Below, in pieces: positions 45,842-54,451 of a DNA stretch of 64,000 bases; the first letter of the stretch is position 1, and each line of letters opens with the position of its first letter. Source of the stretch: Pacificispira sp965223125 (GTDB lineage Bacteria; Pseudomonadota; Alphaproteobacteria; UBA8366; Aestuariispiraceae); contig OZ244984.1 in the NCBI GenBank assembly GCA_965223125.1, forward strand, positions 1,798,001-1,862,000. Direction: 5' to 3'. The translations under genes were made by a program, and so were the position numbers. The notes below the pieces were generated by a model, which was not told where the DNA came from, searched no databases, and worked only from the letters and a program-made list of their open reading frames with translations.

Positions 45842-46251
45842 TCAGACCGCGCATCGTACTCGACACCAATGTCCTGTTATCGTCGCTTTTGTTTCAAACG
45901 GGATCATTGGCCTGGCTGCTCCACGCTTGGCAATCGGATGCCCTTCGCCCCTTGGCCAGCCGCGACACGATCCAGGAATTGATCCGTGTCCTCACTTATC
46001 CGAAATTCAAACTGACCGAGGAGGATCAGCAGGATCTGCTGGGCGACTATCTTCCCTGGTGCGAAACCGTAACCGTGCCCCATGGTTTTGATGTCCCGAC
46101 CTGCCGCGACCCGTTTGATCGTCCCTTTCTGGCACTCGCATTGTCGGCAAAGGCCGATGGGTTGGTAACGGGCGACAAGGATTTGCTGGTCCTGGCGGAT
46201 ACATTCGAAATCCCGATCCTGACGCCGAGCGATCTGCAAAAGATGCTATGA
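45838..46251 (+). CDS. PIN-domain toxin (putative ribonuclease)
   Basis: 137 residues. PRIVLDTNVLLSSLL supplies the first catalytic Asp; CRDPFDRPFLALALSAKADGLVTGDKDLL supplies the acidic residues of the PIN site. It belongs to the 'putative toxin-antitoxin system toxin component, PIN family' group. The start overlaps the antitoxin stop by four bases. RNA cleavage is inferred from family. Confidence 0.87.
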   Translation: MIRPRIVLDTNVLLSSLLFQTGSLAWLLHAWQSDALRPLASRDTIQELIRVLTYPKFKLTEEDQQDLLGDYLPWCETVTVPHGFDVPTCRDPFDRPFLALALSAKADGLVTGDKDLLVLADTFEIPILTPSDLQKML

Positions 46252-46279
46252 AGCGTTTGGCGGGACCGTCAGCGCGGTT

Positions 46280-48313
46280 TCAATCCCCATCGAATTCTTC
46301 GCCCCGGTCGCGGGCGCTCAGATAGTCTTCGGTGGTTCGGATGCGCGGGCGCTGTCCTGATGCCATCTGGGGGGAGTCGGTGAAGACGGACTGGACACGG
46401 CAATCCTCGCACATCTTCAGGCGGTCGGCACCCGCGCCTTCAAACATCCAATGCTTTCCGCCCAGGGTCGCGATCATCTTCTCGATGGTGGATTTCGACG
46501 CGAAGGGCTTGCCGCAGGAGATGCATTCGAAGGGTTCTTCCTCCTTCACCACGGCGCGGTCATTGGCCTTTTCGCCGAAGCGATAGCGGGCATCCAGCTT
46601 GATGACCTTCTCCGGGCAGGTGTTTTTGCACAGCCCGCACTGGATGCAGGCGCTTTCCTGGAAGGAGAGCTGCGGCTTGTCGGGATTGTCCGACAGCGCA
46701 TTGGTCGGACAGGCTCCGACGCAGGCAAGGCACAGGGTGCAGCCTTCCACATCCACCACAATCTGACCGAAGGCACTGCCCGGCGGCAGGGAGACGGTCT
46801 CGACAGGCGCTTTCGTCGGCGCGTGCTTGCGCAGATGCTCGGCGGCAAGGCGCATATTGGTGCGCTTTTCCGGCTGGGGCAGGAAGGTTGCGGGGGATTT
46901 CAGGTCACGTCTGGATTTCGGCGCATCATAGAGCAGGGCTTCCAGCGCATCCGGGTCATCCTCCACCGCCACCGCGATTAGGCCGGATTCGTAGTCGAGG
47001 CCGGTCAGGATGGATTCGGCGAGTCCGACCTGCTGGGCAAGGCCGTCCAACTCGTCACGATGCTTGCGCGCAACCAGGATAACAACACGCTCCGCCCCAA
47101 AGGCGAGGGCCGAGAGCAGGAATTCCGCGCCGATCTGGGTCGGTTCGTGCAGGGCCAGCGGGATCGCGCGGGCAGGCAGGCCGCGCCCGAACCGGGCGCT
47201 CGCTTCGATCAGACCGGACCCGTGTTCATCCGCATGGACGACCAGCAATGGGCGTGCCCCGCCGGTTTCGCGATAGACCGACAGCATGGTCTGCACCCGG
47301 TCCAGCAGATGCCGGTCAGTGGGATAGGCATAGCTGGCGGCCTGGGTCGGGCAGACGGCATTGCAGCTGCCGCAGCCGCCACAGAGATAGGGGTCGATGG
47401 CAACGTGATCCCCATCCGGCTGGATCGCGCCCGCCGGACAGACGTCGAGGCAGCGGGTGCAGCCGGTGACGCGGCTGCGGGAATGGGCACAGAGTTCATC
47501 GCGGAAGCTGACATAGCGCGGCTTCTCGAATTCTCCCACCAGATCGGAGGCGGCGAAGATCGCCTTCTGAACCGCGACCGGGTCGGCGGGATCGGCGCGC
47601 AGATAGCCGTCGCGGCGCTCGTGATGGGGGAACAGCGGTGCGCGCCCGCTCAGATCCAGGATGACATCGCATTTCGCCGCCGCCCCGTTGCTTTGCAGTC
47701 CAAAGCCGATCCCGCTGCGGGAGGACGGATCGAGGGCGGCATAACTGTTCACATTGATTTCGAAATCGCCCAGATGACCGGCGGCGCTGGCAATTCGCCC
47801 GGTGGCGGCCATCAGATCCATCATGCCGAGCGGCAGCAGGTCCCCCGGATCGGTCAGCAACAGGGAAACGGTCATGCGCCCGTCCAGTTGCCGTGCGGCG
47901 TCCAGTGCGACCTGACCGGCACCGTAGACGAGGCAGATTCCCCCGGAATTCATGCTGACGGTGGATACGTCGGGCGGGGCCAGGGCGGCCTCCGCCAGCA
48001 GGGCCGCGATCTTCGGCGTGGCGGATTTCGCCTCGCTGGACCAACCCGCCCGTTCCCGGATATTGACCAGTTGCAGGCCTGGTTCCAGGCCGTTCTCCTC
48101 CAGCGCCTCGGCAAAGGCCGCACCCTCCTGGGTACAACCGATGATCAGGTCACTGCCACGCCCGGCCTGGGCGACACGGGCAATCTGGTCGCGGCAGAGC
48201 AGGCGGCTGACGGTGCAACCCTCCGCCCCGAAAGCCTTGGCGATGGCATCGCCATCCAGCGGCATGCTGCCTGCGCAGTCACAGATCAGAACCGTCTTTT
48301 CGCCGAGCTTCAT
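46280..48313 (-). CDS. Multi-cluster 4Fe-4S ferredoxin-type protein
   Basis: 677 residues. CxxCxxCxxxCP ferredoxin sets appear at about residue 275 (CTRCLDVCPAGAIQ), 305 (CGGCGSCNAVCPTQ), 520 (CTLCLACVGACPTN) and 555 (CIQCGLCKNTCPEK). Two CxxC pairs near the end (CISCGKPF, CEDCRV) may bind zinc or iron. This layout is common for a protein encoded near formate dehydrogenase genes and molybdenum cofactor genes. It is the third gene of a minus-strand operon with a small orphan and moaA. Electron-transfer partner unknown. Confidence 0.85.
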   Translation of the reverse strand: MKLGEKTVLICDCAGSMPLDGDAIAKAFGAEGCTVSRLLCRDQIARVAQAGRGSDLIIGCTQEGAAFAEALEENGLEPGLQLVNIRERAGWSSEAKSATPKIAALLAEAALAPPDVSTVSMNSGGICLVYGAGQVALDAARQLDGRMTVSLLLTDPGDLLPLGMMDLMAATGRIASAAGHLGDFEINVNSYAALDPSSRSGIGFGLQSNGAAAKCDVILDLSGRAPLFPHHERRDGYLRADPADPVAVQKAIFAASDLVGEFEKPRYVSFRDELCAHSRSRVTGCTRCLDVCPAGAIQPDGDHVAIDPYLCGGCGSCNAVCPTQAASYAYPTDRHLLDRVQTMLSVYRETGGARPLLVVHADEHGSGLIEASARFGRGLPARAIPLALHEPTQIGAEFLLSALAFGAERVVILVARKHRDELDGLAQQVGLAESILTGLDYESGLIAVAVEDDPDALEALLYDAPKSRRDLKSPATFLPQPEKRTNMRLAAEHLRKHAPTKAPVETVSLPPGSAFGQIVVDVEGCTLCLACVGACPTNALSDNPDKPQLSFQESACIQCGLCKNTCPEKVIKLDARYRFGEKANDRAVVKEEEPFECISCGKPFASKSTIEKMIATLGGKHWMFEGAGADRLKMCEDCRVQSVFTDSPQMASGQRPRIRTTEDYLSARDRGEEFDGD

Positions 48314-48329
48314 TTGGTTGATTCGCTTT

Positions 48330-48590
48330 CTAACCGAGGAACTTGAAGGCCTGCCAGTTCACGAAACCATGGATGCCCGCCTGCATCCCCGGTGCCTTTC
48401 GGTGCTTCTTTCCCGGATGCAGGGCGACGGCCTTGTACTGGCTGGCATTCGGATGGTCGAAGGCATGCTGTATCGCCATCTGTTCGCTGATCGCGCAGAC
48501 GATCATCACGACACTGGGATCGGCGTCCGGATCGGGATAGCAGTCGAGCGCAAAGACCCGCATCTTACCGGGAAGAGGGGGCGTTGCCAT
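48330..48590 (-). CDS. Small uncharacterised protein between moaA and the Fe-S gene
   Basis: 86 residues, no recognised family. It has an acidic DCYPDPDADPSVVMI segment and a basic ALHPGKKHRKAPGM segment. It is flanked tightly by moaA (8 bases) and the Fe-S gene (17 bases), all on one strand, which argues that it is a real operon member connected with molybdoenzyme function. That connection is inference. Confidence 0.7.
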   Translation of the reverse strand: MATPPLPGKMRVFALDCYPDPDADPSVVMIVCAISEQMAIQHAFDHPNASQYKAVALHPGKKHRKAPGMQAGIHGFVNWQAFKFLG

Positions 48591-48597
48591 TGTCCGG

Positions 48598-49599
48598 TCA
48601 GCCCCCGGTCACGCTCATATGGCGTGACACGCTCTTCGCCCCGTGACGACGATCAATGATGAAATCATGCCCCTTCGGCTTGCGGGTGATTGCCTCGCGG
48701 ATCGCTTCGTCCAGCAGATGGTCCGCCTCCGATGCACGCAGGGGCGCGCGCAGATCAGCCGCATCCTCCTGCCCCAGGCACATATATAGCGTTCCGGTGC
48801 AACTCAGCCGCACCCGGTTGCAGCTTTCGCAGAAATTATGGGTCAGTGGTGTGATGAAGCCGATCCGACCGCCGGTCTCTTTCACCGTCACATAGCGCGC
48901 GGGACCGCCGGTGGCATAGGCGCTCTCCTCCAGGGTCCAGCGCTTGGCGAGGTCGGCACGGACCATGCTCAGCGGCCAGTACTGGTCGATGCGGTTTTCA
49001 TTACCGATGTCGCCCATCGGCATGACCTCGATGAAGGTCAGATCGAAGCCTTCCCCGCCGCACCAAGATACCAGGTCGTGGATTTCCGTATCGTTCACGC
49101 CCTTCAGCGCGACGGCATTGATCTTGACCTTCAGCCCCGCACGCTTGGCTGCCTGAAGGCCGGTCATGACCTGATCGAACTTGCCCCAGCGGGTGATGTC
49201 GGCGAATTTCTGCGGATCCAGCGTATCGATGGATACATTCACCCGACGCACGCCGCAGGCATGCAGGTCATCGGCATATTTCGCAAGCTGGCTGCCATTG
49301 GTCGTGACCGTCAGTTCCTCCAGCGTCCCCGATTCCAGATGCCGCCCCAGCGACTTGAAAAGCGTCATGATGTTGCGCCGTACCAGCGGCTCGCCACCGG
49401 TGATGCGCAGTTTCCGGACGCCCATCCGCACGAAGGCGGAGGAGACCCGGTCCAGTTCCTCCAGTGTCAGCAGATCCGATTTCGGCAGAAAGGTCATATC
49501 CTCCGACATGCAATAGACGCAGCGGAAGTCGCAACGATCCGTGACCGAAATGCGGAGGTATTCGATTGTGCGCCCGAACGGATCAATCAGGTCGACCAT
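48598..49599 (-). CDS. moaA: GTP 3',8-cyclase MoaA
   Basis: 333 residues. The N-terminal radical-SAM motif CDFRCVYCMSEDM and the C-terminal cluster set FCESCNRVRLSCTG...C are both present. GTP-binding segments and RITGGEPLVRR follow the family. It starts molybdopterin synthesis. It leads the operon with the Fe-S protein. Confidence 0.96.
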   Translation of the reverse strand: MVDLIDPFGRTIEYLRISVTDRCDFRCVYCMSEDMTFLPKSDLLTLEELDRVSSAFVRMGVRKLRITGGEPLVRRNIMTLFKSLGRHLESGTLEELTVTTNGSQLAKYADDLHACGVRRVNVSIDTLDPQKFADITRWGKFDQVMTGLQAAKRAGLKVKINAVALKGVNDTEIHDLVSWCGGEGFDLTFIEVMPMGDIGNENRIDQYWPLSMVRADLAKRWTLEESAYATGGPARYVTVKETGGRIGFITPLTHNFCESCNRVRLSCTGTLYMCLGQEDAADLRAPLRASEADHLLDEAIREAITRKPKGHDFIIDRRHGAKSVSRHMSVTGG

Positions 49600-49714
49600 C
49601 TATGCGCAATCCTTTCATCCCATCATTTTTTCGGAACCGTTCTTTTATGCGGTCCTCAGGCTGTCGCATCCTAGGACCTGCGTCCAGCCCCTTCAACTGG
49701 TATTACCAAACGAA

Positions 49715-51127
49715 TCATTCAACCGCGACCGTCGCCATCATCCCGGCATCCTGATGCTCCAGAATATGGCAATGCAGCATCCATTCCCCCGGATTATCGG
49801 CGACGAAGGCGATCTCCACGGTCTGGTCAGGCCAGAGCAGGACCGTGTCACGCCAGGGCTGGTGTGGCACCGGCTTGCCGTTGCGGGTCAAAACCCGGAA
49901 GACATGACCGTGCAGGTGGATCGGATGCGGAAAGGCGGTCAGGTTCGCCATCTGAAGCACATGGCTGCTGCCAAGGGCAAAGCGGAACAGCGGATCCCCA
50001 CCATGCAGGTGATGCGGCACGGTTCCGTTCATCGCCCAGAGCCGTCCGGCGGCGACCAGTTCGCGCATCGACAGGAACTTGTCCCCCATATGCGCGCCTT
50101 GCATGCCACCCATTGCGCCCCCTTCGAAGATCAGTTCGTGCCGGGTTGCCTGGGCGATATCCGGCTCGGGGAGATCGTGGGGTTGCAGAGCCTCCGGCGA
50201 AGATTCTGCGGATGCGTCCCGCAGCGGGGGCTGCCCGTCGAGGTTCAGGCTCATCAGGTGATAGCGCCGGGTTTCACCATAGGCACCATCCAGGATTTTG
50301 ATCTCCTCCCCCGGCTTCCCGGGTATATCCAGAATCACATCGACCCGCTGGCCGGGAGCGAGCCAGATCCGCCCGTCCTCCGGCACTGTCGGCGGGACGG
50401 GATGGCCGTCCAGGGCGACGATCCAGATCCGGTCGGTGGGGAATTCCGGGGCGAACAGCCGGGCATTGGCGGCGTTTATCAGCCGCAGGCGAAGGCGCTC
50501 ACCCGCCCGAACCGGCTCCTGCGTTTCCAGCGATCCGTTCACAGTCACCACATTGCCGACACGCCCGGCATGGCTGGCATCGTGCATACCACCGAAGGGG
50601 GTCAGTTGTGCATCCTCATCCATCCGCCAGTCGTCGAGCGTCCAGGTAATTTCCCGATCTACGTCCGGCGGGGTTTTCTCCTCCACGATCAGTGCTCCGC
50701 GCAGGCCCTGCCCGACCTGGCGCGAACCATCGATATGCGGATGGTACCAGTAGGTGCCGGATTCGGTCAGGGGAAACTGATAGGCGAACCGGCCTTGCGG
50801 TGCGATGGGATCCTGACTGAGGAAGGGCACGCCGTCCATTGCGACCGGCACACGCAGACCATGCCAGTGGACGGTCGTCGGATCCGGCAATCGGTTCAGA
50901 AAATCGATATCCAGCCGGTCCCCCTGGCGGAATCGCAGAACCGGGCCGGGCACCGTCCCGTTATAGGCCCAGACCGCCGTGGCCGGGCCTTCGCCTCCCG
51001 CCAGTTCGGCCAATGCCGTCTCCGCCCTCAGGGCCATCGGCGCAGTGTTCGGATATGCCGAGGTCGGCAAAGCCAGCCCGGCACCAAGTGCGGCACCGGT
51101 GGCTAGGAAACGGCGACGGGAGAACAT
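49715..51127 (-). CDS. Tat-exported multicopper oxidase
   Basis: 470 residues. Tat signal SRRRFLATGAALGAGLALP. All four copper ligand sets are visible: TVHWHGL, YWYHPHIDGS, HPIHLHGH and HCHILEHQDAGMM. The order resembles CopA/CueO-type or laccase-like oxidases; a His/Met-rich patch MGGMQGAHMGDKFLSM could bind extra copper. It oxidises Cu(I) or phenols in the periplasm. Its start is unambiguous. Confidence 0.94.
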   Translation of the reverse strand: MFSRRRFLATGAALGAGLALPTSAYPNTAPMALRAETALAELAGGEGPATAVWAYNGTVPGPVLRFRQGDRLDIDFLNRLPDPTTVHWHGLRVPVAMDGVPFLSQDPIAPQGRFAYQFPLTESGTYWYHPHIDGSRQVGQGLRGALIVEEKTPPDVDREITWTLDDWRMDEDAQLTPFGGMHDASHAGRVGNVVTVNGSLETQEPVRAGERLRLRLINAANARLFAPEFPTDRIWIVALDGHPVPPTVPEDGRIWLAPGQRVDVILDIPGKPGEEIKILDGAYGETRRYHLMSLNLDGQPPLRDASAESSPEALQPHDLPEPDIAQATRHELIFEGGAMGGMQGAHMGDKFLSMRELVAAGRLWAMNGTVPHHLHGGDPLFRFALGSSHVLQMANLTAFPHPIHLHGHVFRVLTRNGKPVPHQPWRDTVLLWPDQTVEIAFVADNPGEWMLHCHILEHQDAGMMATVAVE

Positions 51128-51292
51128 CGGCTGGGTTCCTCATGGCTGCGGTCATTCAAGGCTAAGATAGCGGGCTTTTGGGATTTGACCATGCCCTGGA
51201 TGTGTATCTTCTGATCCGCAGACCCTTTGATCCGGCGGCGGCATGCTTTATGGTTCCCTCCTGGTCGGATGGCGACCTGGAAAGGAAGCATC

Positions 51293-52384
51293 ATGAAAGT
51301 CTGTATCTACGGGGCGGGTGCGATTGGCGGGTATCTGGCCGTCGCGCTGGCCGAAGCGGGGGTGGCGGTAAGCGTGGTCGCGCGTGGGCCGCATCTTGCA
51401 GCGATCCAGGCGCGGGGACTGGAACTGCGAATGGACGACCGCGTGCGCCGGGCGGAGGTCCACGCGGTGGAAGACCCGGCGGAACTGGGACCGCAGGATT
51501 ACGTGATCGTCGCGCTGAAGGCCCATTCGGTCCCCGCAACGGTGACACGGATGCAAAGTCTGTTCGATGAGAACACTGCTGTCGTCACCGCCGTCAACGG
51601 TGTGCCCTGGTGGTATTTCCACGGCATCGACGGGCCACTGGTCGGAACCCGGTTGCAGAGCGTAGATCCCGGCGGGGTTCAGTGGGACGGAATCGGGCCG
51701 CAGCGGGCCATCGGCTGCGTCGTCTATCCCGCCTGTGAGGTGGCGGAGCCGGGGGTTATTCAGCATATCGAAGGCGACCGTTTCACCCTGGGGGAACCTT
51801 CGGGCGAGAAGAGCGAACGGGTGCTTGCATTGGCGGATGCGATGCGGCGGGGCGGGCTGAAGGCACCAGTGAAGCCGCGCATCCGTGACGAGATCTGGGT
51901 GAAGCTGTGGGGCAATCTGTCGTTCAACCCGATCAGCGCGCTGACCGGGGCCACGCTGGAAGCGATTTGTGGTGATGCGGGGACACGGGCCGTCGCCCGG
52001 GCAATGATGCTGGAGGCCCAGGCTATCGGTGAAGCGCTGGGCGTCACCTTTCCGGTGGATGTTGAAAAAAGGATCGATGGTGCAGCGGCGGTCGGCGCAC
52101 ACAAGACTTCCATGTTGCAGGATCTGGAACGGGGACGGGCGATGGAAATCGACGCGCTGGTTGGATCGGTTCAGGAACTGGGCCGACTGACCGGTCAGCC
52201 AACACCGACACTGGATACGGTTCTGGCCCTGACGAAGCTGCGGGCCCGCACCGCCGACTGCTATCACCCGCCGCGCGAACCCTGTCTGCCGCAGGGCATG
52301 ATCGGGGCCAGCGAACCGGTACCGCCGCATCCGGAAGGCGAGATAGATCGATCAAAATCGGATTTTGGAACGGTGTTGGAATAA
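51293..52384 (+). CDS. panE: 2-dehydropantoate 2-reductase family protein
   Basis: 363 residues. KVCIYGAGAIGGYLAVALAEAG is the NADP-binding start and KLWGNLSFNPISALTGAT contains the KxxxN motif of ketopantoate reductases. It is longer than E. coli PanE by about 60 residues, so it may act on another 2-oxo acid. ATG 51293 has AAAGGAAG upstream. Confidence 0.85.
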   Translation: MKVCIYGAGAIGGYLAVALAEAGVAVSVVARGPHLAAIQARGLELRMDDRVRRAEVHAVEDPAELGPQDYVIVALKAHSVPATVTRMQSLFDENTAVVTAVNGVPWWYFHGIDGPLVGTRLQSVDPGGVQWDGIGPQRAIGCVVYPACEVAEPGVIQHIEGDRFTLGEPSGEKSERVLALADAMRRGGLKAPVKPRIRDEIWVKLWGNLSFNPISALTGATLEAICGDAGTRAVARAMMLEAQAIGEALGVTFPVDVEKRIDGAAAVGAHKTSMLQDLERGRAMEIDALVGSVQELGRLTGQPTPTLDTVLALTKLRARTADCYHPPREPCLPQGMIGASEPVPPHPEGEIDRSKSDFGTVLE

Positions 52385-52429
52385 TGCTGGATTGACGTAA
52401 AGCAGGGTTGGAATAAGGCCAAAACAAGA

Positions 52430-52456
52430 GCGGCGACGGGGGGTGCCCGTCGCCGC
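52430..52456. repeat. Strong GC hairpin downstream of the PanE-like gene
   Basis: GCGGCGACGGG (52430-52440), loop GGGTG, CCCGTCGCCGC (52446-52456): an 11-bp perfect stem without a T-tract. It is followed by a second inverted pair AGGACCGAG/CTCGGTCCT (52467-52475 and 52502-52510). These probably slow or end transcription from the PanE gene; the rest of the 273-bp gap before recX shows nothing else. Confidence 0.6.
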
Positions 52457-52657
52457 CTGAACCGTAGGACCGAGACCGGATGGGAGGGGCAGGATTTTGG
52501 CCTCGGTCCTCCGGAACTTGCTGGACGGTGTCACCTTTTGGCCTCGCCGTCCTTACAGTTGTTATACTATGTTACCCACTGCAAATCGGCTGTGATGATG
52601 GTCACAGAAATTGAAAATTTTTTTCCCTGCCTGATATTTTTCTGATAAATCATTGAA

Positions 52658-53257
52658 ATGAATAAGAAAGAAAATTCTCCTTGGGATGCAAAAAAACGCA
52701 GTGGGCCGAAGCCAGCGACGCCGGAACGGTTGGAGCGGGCCGCCCTCCATTACCTTGAACGCTATGCCAGCAGTGCGGAGAATCTGCGCCAGGTGCTGAT
52801 GCGCCGGGTGCAGCGCTCGGCGATGCTGCACGGGACCGATGCGACGGCGGGGGTGGCGGTGGTGGACCGACTGATTGCGCGTTATCTGTCCGCCGGATTG
52901 CTGGATGACGGGACCTATGCCCGGATGCGTGTGGCCAGCCTGCACCGACAGGGGAAATCGACCCGTGCAATCCGCCAGACACTCTCGATCAAAGGGGTGG
53001 AAGAGGATATCGTCGGCGCGGCGCTGGATGATCTGCGGGAGGAGATCGGCGCGGAACCCGACCTTGCCGCCGCCGTGAACTATGCCAGGCGACGGCGGAT
53101 CGGTCCCTGGCGTCGGGCGGGACGGGATGAGTATCGGGATCGGGACCTTGCCGCGCTGGGTCGGCAGGGTTTCGGCTATGACATCGCGCGAAAGGTCGTC
53201 GAGGCGGAGACGCCGGAAGTCCTGGAGGCGGAAGCACAGGAGCTGAACGGGGAATGA
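52658..53257 (+). CDS. recX: RecA modulator RecX
   Basis: 199 residues. Three helical repeats of the RecX type can be followed (RLERAALHYLERYASSAENLRQVLMRRV, DRLIARYLSAGLLDDGTYARMRV, DLAALGRQGFGYDIARKVV). RecX inhibits RecA filaments. recA is not adjacent, unlike many bacteria. The stop overlaps the next gene's ATG (ATGA). Confidence 0.9.
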   Translation: MNKKENSPWDAKKRSGPKPATPERLERAALHYLERYASSAENLRQVLMRRVQRSAMLHGTDATAGVAVVDRLIARYLSAGLLDDGTYARMRVASLHRQGKSTRAIRQTLSIKGVEEDIVGAALDDLREEIGAEPDLAAAVNYARRRRIGPWRRAGRDEYRDRDLAALGRQGFGYDIARKVVEAETPEVLEAEAQELNGE

Positions 53258-54441
53258 CGAATGCGGGGGACACGATTGCCTGCCGGGGCGGGCAGGAATT
53301 CGAACTGGCGGCGGGGCGGACCGCGCTGCTGGTGATCGACATGCAGCGGGACTTTCTCGACCCCCAGGGCATGTGCGCGGTATTGGGCGAGGATCCAACC
53401 TTGCTGCGCGCCATCGTCCCCCGCGTGAGGCGGCTGACCGACTGGGCGCGGGAACAGGGTCTTACTGTCATTCATACGCGGGAAGGCTATGCCCCTGACC
53501 TGTCGGACATGCATGCAGCCAAGCGCACGCGCCACTCCGCGGCGCAGGTGCATCAGGGGCCGCTCGGTCGGTTCCTGATCAGGGGGCAGGCGGGCCATGA
53601 TTTCATCGATGCGCTGCAACCCGAAAGCGGTGAGTGGATCATCGACAAACCAGGATTCAGTGTCTTCCACGGCACTGCGCTGCATGCTGATCTGCAACGG
53701 GCCGGGATCACGCATCTGATCCTCTGTGGCGTCACCACATCCTGCTGCGTTCAGTCAACGCTGCGGGCGGCGGTGGATCTGGGTTATACCTGTCTGACCG
53801 TCGCCGATTGCTGCGCCGCGCTGCAACTGGACGATCACGACCGGGCACTCGACCTGATCGCGTCGGAGGAGAATCTGTTCGGTCAGGTCTGTGATCTCGC
53901 CGCCCTCGCCGGAACGCCCCCACGGTTGGATTGGTCAGGCACGATCCGTCCGATGGTGGAGGAAGACGCACAGGCGGTGATGGCGATCTACGCTGCCGGG
54001 ATCGCGACCGGCCATGCCACGTTCCAGGACACACCCGGCACCTGGGAAGCCTTCTCGACCGGCAAACTCGCCAGCCCGCGCCTTGTCGCCGAACTGCCGG
54101 ACGCCCCGCCGGATCGCCGGATTGCGGGTTTTGCCGTCCTCTCCCCCACTTCCGCCCGTCCGATCTATCGCGGCATCTGCGAAGTCTCGATCTACATCGC
54201 CGACCATGCCCGTGGCCGGGGTGTCGGCAACGCCTTGATGGCGCGCCTCGTTGCCGACAGCGAGGCCGCCGGGATATGGACCCTCACCGCCGGAATATTC
54301 CCGGAGAACCCCGCCAGTCTCCTCCTGCACACCGCCCATGGCTTCCGCTGCCTTGGCCGCCAGCGTGGCGCGGGACAGATGCCGTATGGACCCATGGCGG
54401 GACAATGGCGCGACGTGCTGAAACTGGAAAGAAGAGCCTGA
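53254..54441 (+). CDS. Isochorismatase-family hydrolase fused to a GNAT acetyltransferase
   Basis: 395 residues in two parts. Residues about 20-215 are a cysteine hydrolase of the isochorismatase fold, with Asp29 in LLVIDMQRDF, Lys132 in IIDKPGF and nucleophile Cys165 in GVTTSCCVQST. Residues about 228-395 are a GNAT domain of the phosphinothricin-acetyltransferase kind: TIRPMVEEDAQAVMAIY, the acetyl-CoA loop YIADHARGRGVGNALM and ENPASLLLHTAHGFRCLG. No stop or frameshift lies between the parts. Such hydrolases act on ureas, carbamates or biurets. The start overlaps the recX stop. Confidence 0.85.
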   Translation: MTNAGDTIACRGGQEFELAAGRTALLVIDMQRDFLDPQGMCAVLGEDPTLLRAIVPRVRRLTDWAREQGLTVIHTREGYAPDLSDMHAAKRTRHSAAQVHQGPLGRFLIRGQAGHDFIDALQPESGEWIIDKPGFSVFHGTALHADLQRAGITHLILCGVTTSCCVQSTLRAAVDLGYTCLTVADCCAALQLDDHDRALDLIASEENLFGQVCDLAALAGTPPRLDWSGTIRPMVEEDAQAVMAIYAAGIATGHATFQDTPGTWEAFSTGKLASPRLVAELPDAPPDRRIAGFAVLSPTSARPIYRGICEVSIYIADHARGRGVGNALMARLVADSEAAGIWTLTAGIFPENPASLLLHTAHGFRCLGRQRGAGQMPYGPMAGQWRDVLKLERRA

Positions 54442-54451
54442 GCAGAGCGCC

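Noticed and set aside
52467..52510. Loose inverted pair AGGACCGAG/CTCGGTCCT as a terminator or riboswitch
   Set aside because: 26 unpaired bases separate the arms and no T-tract or known aptamer is visible; mentioned only with the neighbouring hairpin.
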